Positions 42,504 to 49,834 of a stretch of DNA of 64,000 bases are shown piece by piece. Each line of letters opens with the position of its first letter. The first letter of the stretch is position 1. This DNA comes from RACS-047 sp031553855. GTDB taxonomy: Bacteria > Bacillota > Clostridia > Christensenellales > Pumilibacteraceae. The notes beneath the pieces are model-generated. The model was not told where the DNA came from. It made no database searches and saw only the letters and a list, made by a program, of their open reading frames with translations. The stretch lies in NCBI GenBank assembly GCA_031553855.1, contig JAVBKW010000025.1, positions 58,187 to 122,186 of the forward strand. Reading direction: 5' to 3'. The position numbers and the translations under genes were made by a program.

Positions 42504-43675
42504 AAAAGGGTATTTATAGCTTCCTGTTGGCCAAAGATATAATCTTCTTGCGCATCGGTATAAACGTTCTCCGTCATTGATATATCTGAATGTCCCATTA
42601 AATATTGTCTTATCTTGGGTGGCAGCCCGGCCTCATTTATTCTAGTAGAATATGTATGCCTTAAAACGTGAGCGGATACGCCTTTAATGCCTATTTTTTC
42701 GCATATTCTTGTAAGAGTGTTTGATACATTAGACGGCCCCAGATCTTTAAATATTTCGTAGTTATCTCCGTTAAGAAGCGGTTTCAGCAGCTCATAAGTT
42801 TGCTTTGGGAGTATTACCTTTCTTATGGCTGACTGTGATTTTGGTGTCGGCTGGACAATTCTTTTGCCTTTAACAATCATAACATTCTTTGTGACAGAGA
42901 CATACCCATTTCGGATATCATCTTTTGTCAGCGCGAGAGCTTCACCTATCCGTAGACCCGTTGTTAATAAAAGAACAAAGATTACTTCAAGTTTGTGTCC
43001 TTTGATGTTTTGCAAGAGAAGTTCCTGCTCCTTTCTTGTAAGAGCCTTCCTTTTGTTCATTTTAGGCTTTTCCGCTATAACGCCCTTACAGGGGTTCTTA
43101 TTAATTATATCAAGATTAACCGCTTTTTCCATAGCTTCTGTAAGTCGCATTAAAGCCATATATCGAACAAATTCGCTATTTAGTTTTAGCAGGGCGTTTT
43201 GAATGTCTATGCCTTTAAATTGCTTTAATGGTTTATCCGGCAAAACTTCTTTTATATGGTTGACATCGTTTTTTAAGCAATTAAGCGATCCGATCTTGAG
43301 TTTAGTTTTATAAACGGCTATCCAGTTATCGAGCCAGTTATGCAGGGTATAAACATCAGTTCTTTCTTTCTTTTTCGGCGGCTCTATTTTTCCGCTCAAC
43401 TTGTCGTTTAAATATTTCTGTACTTTCTGATTTCTTTCGTATTCGTTCCTCCCGTAAATAGTTTTGTAAGTGTCGCCCTCTTTTATTCTTGCCTGCCAGC
43501 GGCCGTCCTTACGCTGTTTTGCATCGAGAGAGACACCGTTAAATTCAAGCAGCATACGCGCTTCCTCCTTGCGTATGTCGCCGTCCCTAACATGATTAAT
43601 TTTTTCAAGAATCGAAAAAGTATTTTCGAGAACTTTCATATATTTAATTTCAGATTTGTTGTTTGGAACTTCCAT
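42479..43675 (-). CDS. int: Tyrosine recombinase (phage-type integrase)
   Basis: 398 residues from the ATG at 43675; an upstream in-frame extension of 26 hydrophobic residues lacks an RBS and is unlikely. An N-terminal arm-binding-like region has DAKQRKDGRWQARIKEGDTYKTIYGR (AP2-like fold). A SAM-like core-binding domain follows. The catalytic domain has TTGLRIGEALAL (first Arg), HVLRHTYSTR (His-x-x-Arg), LMGHSDISMTENVY (His and nucleophile Tyr). It catalyses integration and excision of the element. Its 3' end overlaps the left CTGTGTCA repeats. Confidence 0.93.
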   Translation of the reverse strand: MEVPNNKSEIKYMKVLENTFSILEKINHVRDGDIRKEEARMLLEFNGVSLDAKQRKDGRWQARIKEGDTYKTIYGRNEYERNQKVQKYLNDKLSGKIEPPKKKERTDVYTLHNWLDNWIAVYKTKLKIGSLNCLKNDVNHIKEVLPDKPLKQFKGIDIQNALLKLNSEFVRYMALMRLTEAMEKAVNLDIINKNPCKGVIAEKPKMNKRKALTRKEQELLLQNIKGHKLEVIFVLLLTTGLRIGEALALTKDDIRNGYVSVTKNVMIVKGKRIVQPTPKSQSAIRKVILPKQTYELLKPLLNGDNYEIFKDLGPSNVSNTLTRICEKIGIKGVSAHVLRHTYSTRINEAGLPPKIRQYLMGHSDISMTENVYTDAQEDYIFGQQEAINTLFDTEKSGN

Positions 43676-43739
43676 AATAAAAAATACCCTTTTGGAGATA
43701 ATAAATATAAAAATAAAATTATAAGGAGATTTAAAAAAA

Positions 43740-43919
43740 ATGAATGAAATCAATAAAAAAGAAGTAGAAAGTAAAAAGAATAAAATTCTTGAACTTTCGG
43801 AAGAGATCGCAAAAATACTATGGACACTTAGTCCGCATATGCGAGTTATAATAAGCTATGATAGGGCTGATATTGTAGAGGATTCAGCCGGTAGACCGTT
43901 TATTGTAGAAAGTGATTAG
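43740..43919 (+). CDS. Small hypothetical protein of the element
   Basis: 59 residues; ATG at 43740 with AAGGAG about 13 nt upstream, divergent from the integrase. Sequence starts MNEINKKEVESKKNKILEL, then EEIAKILWTLSPHMRVIISYD. Soluble and acidic, no family recognised. Its place beside int suggests a role in excision or regulation, but no helix-turn-helix is evident. Confidence 0.5.
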   Translation: MNEINKKEVESKKNKILELSEEIAKILWTLSPHMRVIISYDRADIVEDSAGRPFIVESD

Positions 43920-44036
43920 CTGATAGGCCGGTAATCATATCTGCCTTTGATATTGCGATGGTAGATCTTGCGGCCCTGCAGACACAGCAAGAGGTTAGAG
44001 ATCTCAAAAAAGAAAAAAACAGGGGATTAAGTTAAT
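43920..44036 (+). pseudogene. Probable remnant of a phage gene 3' end
   Basis: An open stretch reads IISAFDIAMVDLAALQTQQ then EVRDLKKEKNRGLS and stop, coding-like but with no start or RBS. It sits just ahead of a holin-like gene, where phages carry baseplate and small accessory genes. Probably the tail of a deleted gene. Confidence 0.3.
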
Positions 44037-44390
44037 ATGGAAAAGTATATAGAATTTGTAAAAATCCATCTGCCGGATATAATTAATTTCGTATTGGAAG
44101 CGGCGTTATTTATTTCTCTGTTTATCGCAAAGTATCAGGGCAAAAACACAATGCTTCTGACAAGAAAGTTTTTCGCGGAGAAAACAAAGGCTGTCGATGA
44201 TACGCATACGGAGACTCGCAAAGATTTTTCCGACACGCGGCAGGAATTTACCGAAATGAAAAAGAGAATGACGGAACTCGAAGCGGAGAACGCAGCCTTT
44301 AAAAAACGACTGGATAATTCGGATTCAGCGATACTTGCTATGTGCGGCAGGGCGGATAATATAACAGATGAAGAGAAGGCGGGCGAGTGA
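44037..44390 (+). CDS. Small membrane/coiled-coil protein, phage holin-like
   Basis: 117 residues. One N-terminal membrane helix (IINFVLEAALFISLFIA) and a long coiled-coil region (about 55-100) with RKDFSDTRQEFTEMKKRMTELEAENAAFKKRLD. This shape is frequent in small phage tail-end or holin-region proteins of Firmicutes; no lysin follows it. AGGGG lies upstream of the ATG. Its stop codon lies inside the terminator hairpin at 44378-44406. Confidence 0.55.
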   Translation: MEKYIEFVKIHLPDIINFVLEAALFISLFIAKYQGKNTMLLTRKFFAEKTKAVDDTHTETRKDFSDTRQEFTEMKKRMTELEAENAAFKKRLDNSDSAILAMCGRADNITDEEKAGE

Positions 44391-44406
44391 TCGTCCGTCT
44401 TTTTTA
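44378..44406 (+). terminator. Terminator after the holin-like gene
   Basis: GGCGGGCGA pairs with TCGTCCGTC (two G-U pairs) around GTGA, followed by TTTTTT. Confidence 0.7.
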
Positions 44407-44463
44407 TATTACTATTTAATATAATAAATTATAATATTTTTATATAATTTATTATCAAAACGC

Positions 44464-44493
44464 TTGACAAATCTGTAAAAAATTTGCTATACT
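44464..44493 (+). promoter_or_regulatory. Promoter of the XRE regulator
   Basis: TTGACA (44464-44469), 18 nt, TATACT (44488-44493); AAGGAGG RBS and ATG follow at 44523. Confidence 0.75.
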
Positions 44494-44522
44494 GAATATA
44501 ATTTAAAAGGAGGTCATTAAAA

Positions 44523-44882
44523 ATGGTTACGCAATTAGGCAAAAAGCTAAGAGTTTTGCGTATGGACAAAGGTGAGCTTTTAAAAGATATGGCTTTAAAG
44601 TTAAATTTAACTTCTTCTAATCTTTCTGCAATAGAGTTTGGGGATAAAAACGTCCCTAAAGATTTTTTAGTCAAATTACTTTCTCAGTATGGAATACCTG
44701 CGTCCGAGATAATCGATTGGGAAAAGGCCATAGACGATTCAAAGCTTCAGGTTAAAATCAATTTACAGGAAGCGTCTATGAAAAAGCGTACTGCTGCTTT
44801 AACTTTTGCTAGAGAGTTCGAGAATGTAGATGATGATCTTGCTGAACGAATTCTTGAGCTTTTTGAAACGGAGGTAAAATAG
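44523..44882 (+). CDS. XRE-family transcriptional regulator (lysogeny-repressor type)
   Basis: 119 residues. The N-terminal helix-turn-helix spans about 5-60: LGKKLRVLRMDKGELLKDMA, LNLTSSNLSAIEFGDKNVP. A C-terminal helical part follows. It is followed directly (1 nt gap) by an ImmA-like gene start, the usual ImmR-ImmA pairing of integrative elements and phages, so it probably represses excision and phage genes. Because the ImmA gene is broken, proteolytic relief of repression may be lost. Confidence 0.8.
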   Translation: MVTQLGKKLRVLRMDKGELLKDMALKLNLTSSNLSAIEFGDKNVPKDFLVKLLSQYGIPASEIIDWEKAIDDSKLQVKINLQEASMKKRTAALTFAREFENVDDDLAERILELFETEVK

Positions 44883-44883
44883 G

Positions 44884-45060
44884 GTGGCTCAATATGAAAC
44901 TTCTCCAAAATCACGCAAAGATTTAAGAAATTATGCGAAGCAGCTGAGGGATACGCTTAAAATAAAGACCCGATCGCTTTTTTCTTTTAAAGTGGGACGA
45001 TTTGGGAAAAACCATACAAAAACACGTTGGAAAAGTGCATCATTTGGAAAGTCAATCTAA
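44884..45060 (+). pseudogene. Broken ImmA/IrrE-like (M78 peptidase) gene start
   Basis: GTG at 44884, one nt after the XRE stop. The first 28 residues (AQYETSPKSRKDLRNYAKQL and so on) look like the conserved start of ImmA metallopeptidases. The frame then runs into unrelated sequence and stops after 58 codons. The HExxH zinc motif and everything downstream are missing. A second frame over 44980-45060 reads KWDDLGKTIQKHVGKVHHLE, probably the tail of another deleted gene, so a deletion joined two fragments. Confidence 0.5.
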
Positions 45061-45075
45061 AATTGGTAAAAACTG

Positions 45076-45129
45076 TTGACAAAACATTTGCCAAAGCATA
45101 TAATATATTAAATTCACAAATTTGTGAAT
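45076..45129 (+). promoter_or_regulatory. Promoter and perfect operator of the higBA-secB module
   Basis: TTGACA (45076-45081), 17 nt, TATAAT (45099-45104): a consensus promoter. ATTCACAAATTTGTGAAT (45112-45129) is a perfect 18-bp palindrome over the start site, the expected place for HigA autorepression. Confidence 0.85.
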
Positions 45130-45171
45130 AATTATGTTAAGGATGAATAAATATAGGATAAATGGTTATTA

Positions 45172-45495
45172 ATGATAGTAAAATTTCGCAACAAAACTTT
45201 AGAGAAATTATGCACAGATAAGAAAGCGGCTTGTCTTGCATTTTCACCTAAAATTGCTGACGAAATTGGATATCTGATGTATGACCTATATTCTGCACCT
45301 TATATCACGGACTTTTTTCAAGTGGATTATTTAAGAAAAACTTACAGAACGCACTATTTGAAAGGAAAAAAGGATAAAGAAATTTCATTATCACTTGACA
45401 GAAAGTATAGAACAGTGGTTATAAAAATTAATACGGAAACATCTTACGAAGATACTATAGAGATCATAGAGGTGGATAATCATTATGGAGATTAA
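45172..45495 (+). CDS. higB: HigB-like toxin (RelE/ParE superfamily)
   Basis: 107 residues. MIVKFRNKTLEKLCTDKKAA is a typical HigB start; IADEIGYLMYDLYSA and RKYRTVVIKI follow, with a beta-rich C-terminus. HigB toxins are ribosome-dependent mRNA endonucleases. It comes first in the module, toxin before antitoxin, as is usual for higBA. It overlaps higA by 11 nt, so translation is coupled. No strong Shine-Dalgarno sequence is seen upstream. Confidence 0.82.
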   Translation: MIVKFRNKTLEKLCTDKKAACLAFSPKIADEIGYLMYDLYSAPYITDFFQVDYLRKTYRTHYLKGKKDKEISLSLDRKYRTVVIKINTETSYEDTIEIIEVDNHYGD

Positions 45496-45922
45496 ATTGA
45501 ATTACGCTATTCATCCCGGAAAGTTTATTGAAAGACATTTAAAAGCATTGGAAATGACCCAAAAAGAATTATCTATTATGTCCGGGCTGCAAACAACAAT
45601 AGTTAACGAGTTAATTAAAGGAAAAAGGAATATTAATGCGGAAATTGCATTGAGGTTGGAAATTGCTCTTGGCTCTTCAAGCAGATACTGGACGAATTTG
45701 CAGAGTTTATACGATGAAGTTAAGGCCCGAGCAAAACTGGAAGAAAGCGAAGATATATCAACCATATCCGTTAATTGCAGTTATGAGTGGGCTGAAGATA
45801 TCGAAAGCATTTTTGTATATGAAGTTGAAAATATAAGACCAGTGTTTCATAATAGCTTTAGCGCTTATAGCGCTGATACATATACAGATTGCGATAATAA
45901 AAACTTACCCAAAGCGGGATAA
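45485..45922 (+). CDS. higA: HigA-like antitoxin with C-terminal extension
   Basis: 145 residues. Residues 1-88 are classic HigA: YAIHPGKFIERHLKALEMTQ, SGLQTTIVNELIKGKRNI, EIALRLEIALGSSSRYWTNLQ, the helix-turn-helix that binds the operator at 45112-45129. About 57 further residues (SVNCSYEWAEDIESIFVYEV onward) have no counterpart in ordinary HigA. In toxin-antitoxin-chaperone systems such a tail is the chaperone-addiction (ChAD) segment that makes the antitoxin depend on SecB, which here is the next gene (15-nt gap). GGAG precedes the ATG. Confidence 0.85.
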   Translation: MEIKLNYAIHPGKFIERHLKALEMTQKELSIMSGLQTTIVNELIKGKRNINAEIALRLEIALGSSSRYWTNLQSLYDEVKARAKLEESEDISTISVNCSYEWAEDIESIFVYEVENIRPVFHNSFSAYSADTYTDCDNKNLPKAG

Positions 45923-45937
45923 TTATTAGGAGGTTAT

Positions 45938-46387
45938 ATGGGAAATATTAATACTGAATATCAAAGTGAGTTAAATTTAAAAAATATATTTGTTAGCTTT
46001 TCTGAATTTCGCCGCAAGGAAATACTTAAACCGCAATTAAAAATGTCCTTTTTGTTTGACCACGACCTTATTATTTCAGATGAAGATAATTTTAAGATTA
46101 TTTTGACAGGAACGGTGAAAAGTGAAGATGATTCAGTTTTTGCCAATGCTTCTGTAACTGGATTTTTTGGATTTAAGTCTGATGCTGTCGACAAAAATAT
46201 GAGAGATTTTTTGCGAGCGAATAATGCTGTAACAATAATGTTCCCTTACTTAAGAACGCAGATTGCTTTAATTTCTAGCCAATCGGGAGTAAATCTTAAT
46301 GTGCCGGCAATAAACATAAATGCTTATTTTGACAACAAAAAGAAAAAAGAAGAGCAAAAGCAAGCTAAAACTAAAAAGGGCGACTAA
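45938..46387 (+). CDS. secB: SecB-like chaperone of a toxin-antitoxin-chaperone module
   Basis: 149 residues. Recognisable SecB features: SFSEFRRKE, the ILTGTVKSEDDSVFANASVT and GFFGF strands, FLRANNAVTIMFPYLRTQIA (SecB has NILFPYAR at this site), and VPAININAYF (SecB has LAPVNFDALF). The tail is Lys-rich. General secretory SecB is normally absent from Bacillota, so a copy directly after higBA in an integrative element points to the TAC arrangement known from M. tuberculosis higB1-higA1-secB, in which the chaperone folds and protects the antitoxin. AGGAGG precedes the ATG. Confidence 0.85.
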   Translation: MGNINTEYQSELNLKNIFVSFSEFRRKEILKPQLKMSFLFDHDLIISDEDNFKIILTGTVKSEDDSVFANASVTGFFGFKSDAVDKNMRDFLRANNAVTIMFPYLRTQIALISSQSGVNLNVPAININAYFDNKKKKEEQKQAKTKKGD

Positions 46388-46460
46388 ACCTCGTCCTTTT
46401 CCCTTTTCCTGCACATACTACCCTTATGGGAACCCTAAAACGTATTCCGATAGAGCGAAT

Positions 46461-46490
46461 AAAGACGGGCATTATAACCCGTCTTATTTT
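46461..46490 (+). terminator. Terminator of the higBA-secB module
   Basis: AAGACGGG pairs with CCCGTCTT, followed by ATTTT. Confidence 0.75.
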
Positions 46491-46509
46491 CTGTGTCAGC
46501 TCTGTGTCA
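46491..46509. promoter_or_regulatory. Paired CTGTGTCA repeats, right end
   Basis: CTGTGTCA at 46491-46498 and 46502-46509, same orientation, 11 bp apart (one helical turn). Matches the pair at 42474-42503. Confidence 0.5.
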
Positions 46510-46592
46510 ACAGATTTTAGGGACGAACGACATACTATATGTAGTATTTTGTTCTCTGTTAAACACAATATATTGATTAAATTTAAATTAAC

Positions 46593-46609
46593 ATAAAAGC
46601 TACAATTTT
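46593..46609. other. Right attachment site core
   Basis: ATAAAAGCTACAATTTT, identical to 42328-42344. The gpr start codon is 42 nt downstream. Confidence 0.75.
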
Positions 46610-46651
46610 TGAGGAAACTAAATAATATCGAAAAAAGCGGGGCGGTGGTAA

Positions 46652-47551
46652 ATGGGAAAGGCTGTAGATAAGAGGGTTTTAATTAAGGACGCGCCGGGCG
46701 GTGAGCGTAAAAAAGCGGGGGAGGCTCTGCCAGCATTCATTAGGACGGATCTTGCCGTTGAGTTCGTGGCAGGCTGCAAAACAAGAAACGTCACAAAAAC
46801 TCTTAAACGCACCGACGTTACGGTCGATGACGCGCTTTCAAAAAAGCTTAAAAAGCCTGAGGGTAAGTATATAACTGTGGAAAGCGACGCTGTGCGTGAA
46901 AACAAGCGTTTCGAGTTCGACCGCATTGCCCTGGAGCTTTCGGACGCTTTATCTTCATTAACGTGCGGCAGCGGCAATTGCCTTATCGTCGGCTTAGGGA
47001 ACCCGAATCTTACTGCGGACGCTCTCGGGAAATTCGTTTCAGAGCGTCTTATGATAACGCGGCATTTGGACGTAGAGCGCGACACGCCTAAAATTTCCTG
47101 CATTTGCCCGAACGTTTTGGGTGTGACGGGGATAGAGAGCTTCGATATTGTAAAAGGAGTTGTAGAAAGAGTTAAGCCCGACTGCGTTATAGTGATAGAC
47201 TCTCTCGCGGGCGCAAGCTCTGGAAGGATCGCTTCTGCGTTTCAGGTTTCGGATTCAGGCATAACTCCGGGCAGCGGAGTCAGCAATCACCGCGTGCGCT
47301 TTGATAAACAGTCGCTGGGCGCGGCTGTTGTGTCTGTGGGCGTGCCTCTCGTTGTGTATGCCTCGACTCTTATCTACGACGCGCTCGGCGGGCGTGAGGC
47401 TCCGTATGACGATAAGATAGGCTCGATGATCGTCACTCCGAAGGATATCGACCTCTACGTTGAGGACTGTGCCGAAATCATCTCAAAAGCCATTAATTTA
47501 ACCTTTTTCGGCAACGGTAACAGAGAGCAGCGGGAAAGCGGCACAATTTGA
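46652..47551 (+). CDS. gpr: Germination protease GPR
   Basis: 299 residues. FIRTDLAVE holds the self-processing region; FEFDRIALELSDAL, NCLIVGLGNPNLTADALG, CPNVLGVTGIES, VIVIDSLAGASSGRIASAFQ and DSGITPGSGVSNHR are family blocks. GPR is made in the forespore as a zymogen and degrades small acid-soluble spore proteins at germination. The ATG follows GGGGCGG. Its natural divergent partner rpsT is now 4.4 kb away because of the inserted element; only 42 nt of native upstream DNA remains, so part of its forespore promoter could lie in or beyond the right att core. Confidence 0.93.
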   Translation: MGKAVDKRVLIKDAPGGERKKAGEALPAFIRTDLAVEFVAGCKTRNVTKTLKRTDVTVDDALSKKLKKPEGKYITVESDAVRENKRFEFDRIALELSDALSSLTCGSGNCLIVGLGNPNLTADALGKFVSERLMITRHLDVERDTPKISCICPNVLGVTGIESFDIVKGVVERVKPDCVIVIDSLAGASSGRIASAFQVSDSGITPGSGVSNHRVRFDKQSLGAAVVSVGVPLVVYASTLIYDALGGREAPYDDKIGSMIVTPKDIDLYVEDCAEIISKAINLTFFGNGNREQRESGTI

Positions 47552-47612
47552 AATAAGCTCAAATAATTTTCAAAAAGGAACTTTTAAACGGATAATTTCA
47601 TATATTTTATTG

Positions 47613-48317
47613 ATGAACGATTATCCGATTGGTTTTTTCGACAGCGGTATCGGCGGGCTTACGACGCTGTATCAATGCAGGAAGGCACTTGTTGCCGAGG
47701 ATTTTATTTATTTGCCGGATTTTGAAAACGTTCCGTATGGCAATAAATCTTCACAGGAAATAGAAACTTTAAGTTTTTTAAACGTCGAAAAGCTCCTGCG
47801 TTTTAAAGTAAAGGCAATAGTTATCGCCTGCAACACTGCCACAAGCGTTGCAGCGGAAAAATTGCGCGAAAGTTATACTATGCCTATCATAGGACTCGAA
47901 CCGGCTCTAAAACCGGCGTTCGACGCTAAAGGGGCGGGCAAAGTGCTGCTGCTCTGCACGTATGCTACCGCTCATCAGGAAAAGTTTAAGCGGCTGATGG
48001 ATAATTACGGCGGAAACGTTATCGTCGCGCCGCAAAGGGATCTGGCCGCTTTGATAGAAAAAAACATATTTTCTCTTGAACGTATACGGCCGGAGGTTTA
48101 CGGTATACTTTCTAAATATGACGGAGTTTCGTCGGTAGTACTGGGCTGCACGCATTACGTTTTTATTAAAAATATGATAAACGATTTTTATTGTGGGCGG
48201 CTTAAAATTTATGACGGCAACGCGGGCGCGGCAAAAAGGCTTAAATACTTGCTGGAAAAAAATGACGCTTTGTCCTCTAAAACTGGCTCAAAGGGCAGCG
48301 TCATATTTTTATGCTAA
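47613..48317 (+). CDS. murI: Glutamate racemase
   Basis: 234 residues from the ATG at 47613 (an in-frame TTG lies just before it). GFFDSGIGGLTTL carries the first catalytic acid region, IVIACNTATSVAA the first catalytic Cys, and VVLGCTHYVFI the second. DFENVPYGNKS matches the usual Asp-x-x-x-x-PYG. It makes D-glutamate for peptidoglycan. The family norm is 250-270 residues, so this is slightly short at the C-terminus. No Shine-Dalgarno sequence; TATATT (47601-47606) ends 6 nt before the ATG, though the -35 is poor. Confidence 0.88.
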   Translation: MNDYPIGFFDSGIGGLTTLYQCRKALVAEDFIYLPDFENVPYGNKSSQEIETLSFLNVEKLLRFKVKAIVIACNTATSVAAEKLRESYTMPIIGLEPALKPAFDAKGAGKVLLLCTYATAHQEKFKRLMDNYGGNVIVAPQRDLAALIEKNIFSLERIRPEVYGILSKYDGVSSVVLGCTHYVFIKNMINDFYCGRLKIYDGNAGAAKRLKYLLEKNDALSSKTGSKGSVIFLC

Positions 48318-48378
48318 TCTAACAAAACAGCTTACTTTTCGCGCTTTGAAAATGTCCGATCTAATCTTTGGGATTTCC

Positions 48379-48407
48379 TTGACGGATTTTGTCTATAACT
48401 TTATAAT
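48379..48407 (+). promoter_or_regulatory. thrB promoter, predicted leaderless
   Basis: TTGACG (48379-48384), 17 nt, TATAAT (48402-48407), then AAAGCT and the ATG at 48414. The predicted start site is the A of the ATG. No Shine-Dalgarno sequence. Confidence 0.7.
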
Positions 48408-48413
48408 AAAGCT

Positions 48414-49265
48414 ATGAAAAAAATCAGAGTAAGCGCGACGAGCGCGAATATCGGCGCAGGCTTCGACTGTATGGGCCTTGCGCTGAATCTATATAACGAA
48501 ATTATCGTGGGCGGCTGCGATAAAAAGCTTGTTATAGAAACGGAGCCGCATTTGCCGGACGATGAAACGAACCTTGTATATAAATCCATGAAAAGCGTTT
48601 TCGACATCTGCGGAAGCACGCCGAACGTCTACATTAAGCAAATAAATAATATTCCCGTGGCGAGCGGCTTGGGTTCGAGCGCAGCCTGTATCGTGGCGGG
48701 GGTTTACGGTGCAAACGCGCTGCTGGGCGGCCCTTTAAGCGAAAGGGAAATAGTTGATCTTTGCACGTCCTTAGACGGCCATCCCGATAACGTCGTGCCC
48801 GCGATCAAGGGCGGGGTGGCGGCGGGCGTTATGATGAACGGGACTGTGGAATACATCAAATGTAATGCGCCGGAAAATCTTATACTGTATGCTGCAACGC
48901 CGGATTTTGAGCTTCATACGACCAAATCAAGGTCGGTTTTGCCAAACTTTTATTCAAGGCCGGACGTCGTTTATTCGCTCTCGCGCGCGATAGTGACTTT
49001 CGCCGCGCTCGTCAATTCCGATATAGACAAGCTAAAGGTCATTGACGATAAGCTCCATCAGCCCTACAGAAAGCCTTTGATAAAAGGCTACGGCGACATA
49101 ACCGGTATTTTTGAAAAAAACGGCGCGGTATCACATTTTTTGAGCGGCGCAGGCCCAACTATCATCGGGCTTTTTAAGGAAGAAAAACAATTTTCTTTGC
49201 CGGGTAATTGGACTTTACGCAAGCTTAACATCGTCAACGACGGCGTAAATGTTACGGAAGTTTAA
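48414..49265 (+). CDS. thrB: Homoserine kinase
   Basis: 283 residues, GHMP kinase. KIRVSATSANIGAGFDCMGLA at the start, the ATP loop IPVASGLGSSAACIVAG (about 80-96), DGHPDNVVPAIKGGV, and the C-terminal GAGPTIIGL. It phosphorylates homoserine on the way to threonine. Aspartokinase is at 38.9 kb; thrC and hom are not in the window. A near-consensus promoter lies exactly at leaderless distance, and thrB is followed 3 nt later by a DNA glycosylase gene. Confidence 0.93.
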   Translation: MKKIRVSATSANIGAGFDCMGLALNLYNEIIVGGCDKKLVIETEPHLPDDETNLVYKSMKSVFDICGSTPNVYIKQINNIPVASGLGSSAACIVAGVYGANALLGGPLSEREIVDLCTSLDGHPDNVVPAIKGGVAAGVMMNGTVEYIKCNAPENLILYAATPDFELHTTKSRSVLPNFYSRPDVVYSLSRAIVTFAALVNSDIDKLKVIDDKLHQPYRKPLIKGYGDITGIFEKNGAVSHFLSGAGPTIIGLFKEEKQFSLPGNWTLRKLNIVNDGVNVTEV

Positions 49266-49268
49266 AAT

Positions 49269-49760
49269 ATGCCGCACTCTTTTGAGCCCCTTTCTGGCCC
49301 CCATCCTAAAGTGCTGATCTTAGGCTCGATGCCGGGCGCAGAGTCCTTAAAACAGCAGATGTATTACGCTCATAAATCGAACCGCTTTTTTAAGATACTT
49401 TTTCAGTTTTTTGGCTGCGAATATTCTTCGGACTCTGAAGTGAGGCGGCAGCTTATAATAAATAACGGTATCGCGCTGTGCGACGTATTTAAATATTGTG
49501 AGCGGGAAAATTCCTCGCTCGACAGCCGTATAAGTGCGGAAATCCCCGGCGATATCGGCGGGCTGCTCAAAACATATCCGACTATTGAATCGGTACTGTT
49601 GAACGGGCGTAAGGCGGAGGAAGGCTTTAATAAATGGTTTTCGTATCTTACGATAAAGTCTTACGCGCTCCCATCGACAAGCCCGGCGAACGCGTCTTTT
49701 TCTTTTGAAAAGCTGTACGGGATATGGTCGAAAAAGCTGTCGGAGGCTTTGGGGTTCTGA
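49269..49760 (+). CDS. DNA-deoxyinosine/uracil glycosylase family protein
   Basis: 163 residues of the UDG superfamily, family 6 (hypoxanthine-DNA glycosylase)-like. VLILGSMPGAESLKQQMYYAH contains the glycine/proline active-site loop (GSMPG) and the following YYAHKSNRFF. NGIALCDVFKYCER, VLLNGRKAE and LPSTSPANASFS form the second half, the last being the DNA-intercalating motif region. Removes deaminated adenine from DNA. It starts 3 nt after thrB and is probably co-transcribed. Confidence 0.88.
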   Translation: MPHSFEPLSGPHPKVLILGSMPGAESLKQQMYYAHKSNRFFKILFQFFGCEYSSDSEVRRQLIINNGIALCDVFKYCERENSSLDSRISAEIPGDIGGLLKTYPTIESVLLNGRKAEEGFNKWFSYLTIKSYALPSTSPANASFSFEKLYGIWSKKLSEALGF

Positions 49761-49801
49761 TGCGAAAATAGTAATATTTTGCTGTCTTGTAGAAAAAAAA
49801 T

Positions 49802-49834
49802 AAAAAAGCGGCGTTGTGCGCTTGCTTTTTTTTT
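49802..49834 (+). terminator. Weak terminator after the glycosylase gene
   Basis: AAAAAAGC...GCTTTTTT imperfect stem with GCG/CGC inside and a run of nine T. Confidence 0.55.

Larger units (their letters stand above)
42328..46609. mobile_element. 4.28-kb integrative element between rpsT and gpr
   Basis: Bounded by the 17-bp direct repeat ATAAAAGCTACAATTTT. It contains a tyrosine integrase at one end, phage-like small genes, a lysogeny-type regulator with a broken ImmA-like gene, and a higB-higA-secB module. Paired CTGTGTCA repeats occur near both ends. It is visibly more AT-rich than the flanks. There are no structural, replication or conjugation genes, so it is either a phage-derived remnant or a satellite-like island. 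Confidence 0.8.

Noticed and set aside
45938..46387. SecB-like gene as a general secretion chaperone
   Set aside because: It is inside an integrative element and packed after higBA; an antitoxin-specific role fits better than a housekeeping one.
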